The notes under the pieces: generated by a model | The model's input: the letters and a program-made list of their open reading frames with translations, nothing else | Told to the model about the DNA's origin: nothing | Databases searched by the model: none | Program-made: the position numbers and the translations under genes | Shown: positions 60,347 to 64,000 of the stretch, piece by piece | How positions within the stretch are numbered: position 1 is the first letter of the stretch | Layout: each line of letters starts with the position of its first letter | Source of the DNA: Iris pallida | Taxonomy: Eukaryota; Streptophyta; Magnoliopsida; Asparagales; Iridaceae | NCBI GenBank assembly: GCA_029216955.1 | Contig: JANAVB010015600.1 | Location: 40,437,156 to 40,501,155 of the forward strand | Length of the DNA stretch: 64,000 bases | Direction of reading: 5' to 3'

Positions 60347-62779
60347 ACGGTGATATGTGGGAGTGACGGATCAATTGCAGTGAGTATTCCTTCGTCGTTC
60401 TCTTATACTCTTGAGTTCATCGATCGATCGGATTGAGGGAGATTGGCTTAGTCCAATCGATTCTTGATTCGATTCGAATTAACTTTGATGTTGATGATCA
60501 ATTCATGTTTCAGACATTTTATTTCGAAATAATTCATTGATGATTTGAATCGGATCAATAATCCTATCCTTCAATTTTTGAATGCCAGGTGTTTGTTGAA
60601 TGGTCCCTGAGGAAGTATCGATTGATTTTGGACACGATACGTCGGCATCCGACACGTTTAAACCATGTCTGACTCACTAGGACTGTGTTCGACCTTCTAG
60701 AGATCTTATCTTCATTCCAGATCGGGATCTCTATACTCAGGTATTGCTCTACCCTCCTTGATATTCAGGAATGCATCGTCTGCTTATAATTGATGGGGTA
60801 ATTGGACAGGGTTCGGTTGGAACGTAGGGGAATTAGTTCATTCCTGTCCAGGAATTTGTTTGTGGCTGGTCACATGTGTGTCCGGTGTTGGGGTCGTGTG
60901 CAGGAGGGTGATTTAGGACTGGAGTTTAGGTGTGTCGTGTTCGAAGGAAATCGACTAGGGTTGAAGATTAGCAGGGGTAGGGACTTCTATTTTGAATTCA
61001 ATCATGTTGTATAACTTCTATTTTGTTGTTCATCGGTTTGTATAAATTTATTTTGATTTTATCTTTTGGTTTGTAAAAAATTTTTGGATTGGATATCTAA
61101 ATCGGGAGAATAGTTCTTGGAGTCATCGCAGGTTCAGTTCTTTCCTCTTCCTCGAGATTTCGTTGTAACCAGGTTACAATACGGGATACGTTGACTCTGT
61201 GTCCGACGCAGGCACCTGTATATTCCATAGAGCCAGAGCTTGAGCCGTAGAATGTGTCAGTTGGGTGATGATGAGTTTATTGGATCGATTCTGTGTCTAT
61301 GTTGGAATTGGTTATGTGTGTTCTTACTGACCATGTTTTTTTAAGGCTACTGTATAGTAGCCGTTGGTTTCAAATTATATTGGGGTTTATTGGCTGTAGA
61401 TTACTTCAGTAGGGTTATTTAGTCTTTGAGTTGGTTGTGGGTCAGGATTTATTTGACTAATGAGAAAGGAAATGATAAGAAAAGAAGGAAGAATTTAAGT
61501 AGAGAGGGAATGATCAGTTTTATTAGACTCTTAACATAAGAATTATATCTATCTTAGTAATAAATTGGAAAGACATGTTGCTATGATTTTGATAGTATTA
61601 AGTTGCTAATGGAAATATCTCTAAAAATAATGTATCTAAATAAAACCATTTTCAAGCTCTAGTTATAATTATCTTCTAAAACTATTTTCTTGCTTATCTA
61701 CATTGACTAGTAGTTTATATTGTTAGTCTCTATCTAGCTGGTAATTATGTATATGTGCCTAGGTAGTAGTATTACTATAGTCAGTTTATGGTTAGCAATA
61801 GTTAGCTAAATGTTGTCAATGTTTAAATCCTAACCAACTTATATCTAAAATAGGTGGACAGAGAGATTACGATCTTCCTACTCTCGATCTTCTAGAGCAA
61901 GGTAAGTACACCGACTTGAACCCTTTACTCTGTATTTCTGTCTTGCTTCATGTTCTCATATTGACACGTTGTACAAACGATTGTTCATTGTTCATTGTTC
62001 ATTGTTCACCATTTATTGTTCATAGTTCATTGTTCTTTACTTGTACATTGGGGTGGGAAAATACTACAGATATGTGACCAATCCTATTTTAGCTAGGCAT
62101 TGACTAATAGCTTAGGTCTCACATCGTGCACATGGGACTCTAAGTCGTACCATTATTCATGTGCTCTTGTTTATTGTTTACCCAGACGGTCACATACTCT
62201 GATAGTTATTTCACTTGCATGTTACACTGATAGTCTATTTCATTGTTCAGGATCTAGTACTATAGTTCATCGTTATTCATGTACTACAGTTTCATATTCC
62301 TGTCTGGTACTATAGTTCATATTGTGATTCTTTTTCATGCATTTTAGTTTATATTGTTTAGTGCTTCTTGTCGGGGTTGTACTTTGCTCTTTTCTGACAG
62401 GATACGTTGCAGGTATCTTGAGGATATGGTACCACCTTGGGTCAGAGCCCTGAGATGGTGGAGTTGTGTTTTAGGATGGACTTAGAGTTGCAGTGCCCTA
62501 GATTAGATCATTTTCTAGTTTATTAGAGTTGTATCATGTATATGAGGATTCAGGATTGTATAATTTTATTCTGGTTACCGGATTTGTCTCCGGATGATGT
62601 TGTATTGACTCGATAGATTGTGGAGATCTTCTCTGGGAACGTGTATAGAAGCTGTGTTGCTTTATGTATCTTGTATCTTGGAGTTTTTCTTAGAATTGTA
62701 TAGCTTAATTCGTCGTGTCCATCGACGAAGGCTGGGTGTATCCGACTCGTGTCCGATTATTCGGGAGCGGGTCATGACA

Positions 62780-63607
62780 GCCATCCTCCAAAGGACATCG
62801 GTTCATCCTGGCCATAATCGATTACTTCCCAAATGGGCGAAAGCTATACCGTTCACCGAAGTGAAGACGTCAAACGTGATCATTTTCATCAAACATCACG
62901 TCGTCTACCGCTTCGGCCTACCTCGCAGGATCATCCATGATAATGGTCCACAGTTCGCAAGCCATGCATTCTATTGGTTCTGCGATAGGAAGCGAATCCA
63001 GAATGTTGCCTCTACTGCCTACAATCCAGCGACTAACGGGCTAGCAGAAGTCTTCAACAAAACCATCATAAAACTTCTCAAGAAGTTCGTGTCTTCAAAC
63101 AAGCGCAATTGGAATGAGAAGCTCGGCGAATGTCTATGGGCCTATCGTACAACGGTCCGGACTCCAACAGGTAGTACGCCATTCTCTCTGGTTTATGGGA
63201 GCGAAGCAGTTCTTCTCCTAGAAATCCAGATTCCTTCTCTTCGAGTAGCCTTAGCCAGCGAGCTGACTACCGAAGAAAGCTACCGTCTGCGACTCCAGGA
63301 GCTCGAAGTGTTAAACGAAAAACGCTCGTTAGCTCAGTAGCGCATTGAGCTATACCAAGCACGCCTTTCCAGAACCTTCAATAAAAAAGTGAAGGAAAGG
63401 ATCTTCCAAGTCGGCGATATGGTCTTAGCAGTGAGAAGACCAATGGTCATGACGCACAAAATAAAAGAAAAATTCTAGCCTAAATGGGAAGGTCCTTTCA
63501 TCATAGAATCGGTGTATTCTAACAGTGCGTACCGACTAACCAAGCCCGATGGTGACTTGCTCATGATGCCTATCAACGGCAAGTTTCTGAAGAAATACTA
63601 TGTGTAA
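62780..63607 (+). pseudogene. pol: Tat-type integrase, C-terminal part
   Basis: Continues 27407 after the GCCAT copy: SSKGHRFILAIIDYF, then a one-base loss near 62828 moves the frame to KWAKAIPFTEV. Catalytic Asp in IIHDNGPQF (62939-62941) and Glu in NGLAEVFNKTI (63047-63049), followed by LWAYRTTVRTPTGSTPFSLVYG and the C-terminal FQVGDMVLAVRR ... PKWEGPFIIE segment. In-frame TAG codons at 63338-63340 and 63476-63478; the natural end is TAA 63605-63607. An open frame beginning at 62618 starts in the LTR of B and is chimeric, so that start is not real. Confidence 0.9.
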
Positions 63608-64000
63608 CCTCTTTTACATAATGTTCACATATATTCAGTCATGTAAATGTACAGTGCTATGTTTATATGATTCAAAAAACTATCTAACTATTATTCGTAT
63701 TTCAAGAGTCTTGAATATGCCCTGGATAATTGGTCCTCTAAAATATTTCTCCAGTAGAATTATTGCCGTTTTTGACTCCGTCCAAACTCGGTTTGACGAA
63801 AACAAGTCACGTCCCTATTACCTCTGATTTGTTTTCTGATAATTGTTTCCTCAGTGGAATGATTAAATGTTTTGTCATGTCCAAATAACCTCTGAGCAAA
63901 GCATTCATCAAGGATAATTACGTCCATATTACCTCTGAATTATCCACTTCCCCCCAATGCTATATATCTTTCTACGTCCATATTACCTCTGCTAGCAGCT
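63608..64000 (+). other. 3' non-coding region of the Tat-type element with short repeats
   Basis: Non-coding to the window end. ACGTCCATATTACCTCTG or close variants occur at 63809, 63875, 63920 and 63974. Tat elements commonly have repeats in this region. The 3' LTR is not reached. Confidence 0.75.

Larger units (their letters stand above)
27408..62779 (+). mobile_element. Gypsy element B, gag-only, with three nested insertions
   Basis: 5' LTR 27408-36648, 3' LTR 53782-62779, TSD GCCAT on both sides, splitting the Tat integrase codon frame. With CACTA-2 and element E removed the LTRs are 3313 and 3324 bases, agreeing well. The internal part without element C is about 2.1 kb and holds gag (36870-37461 plus 52456-53078) but no protease, reverse transcriptase or integrase. 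Such gag-carrying, pol-less elements have been called TR-GAG. The LTRs differ at many scattered positions, so B is older than the insertions it carries. Confidence 0.92.
53782..62779 (+). repeat. 3' LTR of element B, split by element E
   Basis: LTR sequence is 53782-54677 and 60352-62779, 3324 bases without E and its target copy. It ends GGGTCATGACA followed by GCCAT (62780-62784). It carries the empty site of CACTA-2 at about 61822-61835. Confidence 0.9.

Noticed and set aside
62618..62825. N-terminal part of a 240-codon frame
   Set aside because: It is the LTR end of element B fused by chance to the Tat integrase; the real integrase homology starts after 62780.

Overview
This window is plant nuclear DNA made almost entirely of nested transposable elements. 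The evidence is a Ty1/copia Sirevirus with a Met-tRNA primer site, several Ty3/gypsy elements with 3-4.5 kb LTRs starting TGTAAC, and two CACTA (En/Spm) DNA transposons with plant-type two-gene organisation. I see no host gene, rRNA, tRNA gene or CRISPR array. A flowering plant is certain enough; a eudicot is only my guess. Gene density is effectively zero, as in pericentromeric or other heterochromatic repeat clusters.

Layout, outermost to innermost. (T) The backbone is a decayed Ty3/gypsy element of the Tat type, visible at 25790-27407 (end of RT, RNase H, second RNase H, start of integrase) and 62780-64000 (rest of integrase, 3' region). (A) Left of 25789 it is interrupted by gypsy element A (+ strand; 5' LTR end at 1-203, 3' LTR 21790-25789, no coding capacity left). 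A carries two later insertions: a nearly complete Sirevirus (385-10062, TSD ATTTT) and CACTA-1 (10527-19824, TSD ACA). (B) Within the T integrase gene lies gypsy element B (27408-62779, TSD GCCAT; 5' LTR 27408-36648, 3' LTR 53782-62779), which has gag but no pol. B has three insertions: CACTA-2 in its 5' LTR (29780-35704, TSD AAT), element E in its 3' LTR (54678-60346, TSD ACGGT), and in its gag gene a 3.6 kb solo LTR (C, 37462-52450, TSD GTTGC/GTTGT). C is itself split by element D (40431-51823, - strand, TSD ACAAT), a gag-only element with 4.4 kb LTRs. Because the two LTRs of B are copies of each other, each supplies the empty site for the insertion in the other, so CACTA-2 and E are bounded to the base.

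How the parts work. None of the gypsy elements A, B and D carries pol, so each must have depended on enzymes supplied in trans; A, B and D share the same sequence next to the 5' LTR, which is not the usual Met-tRNA site. The Sirevirus has almost identical LTRs but several gag-pol breaks. Both CACTA elements have a damaged or deleted main transposase yet keep an apparently intact second (TNPA-like) gene, plus arrays of subterminal motifs that differ between the two elements.

The most unusual object is element E: 5.67 kb, no protein, a Met-tRNA primer site on the minus strand, terminal repeats of about 50 bp that match better as inverted than as direct repeats, and an interior packed with short perfect hairpins. 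Other notable signals are dense TTGACY (W-box type) clusters and a CACGTG/hairpin block in the long LTRs of A and D, and a 45-histidine segment in the Sirevirus gag.
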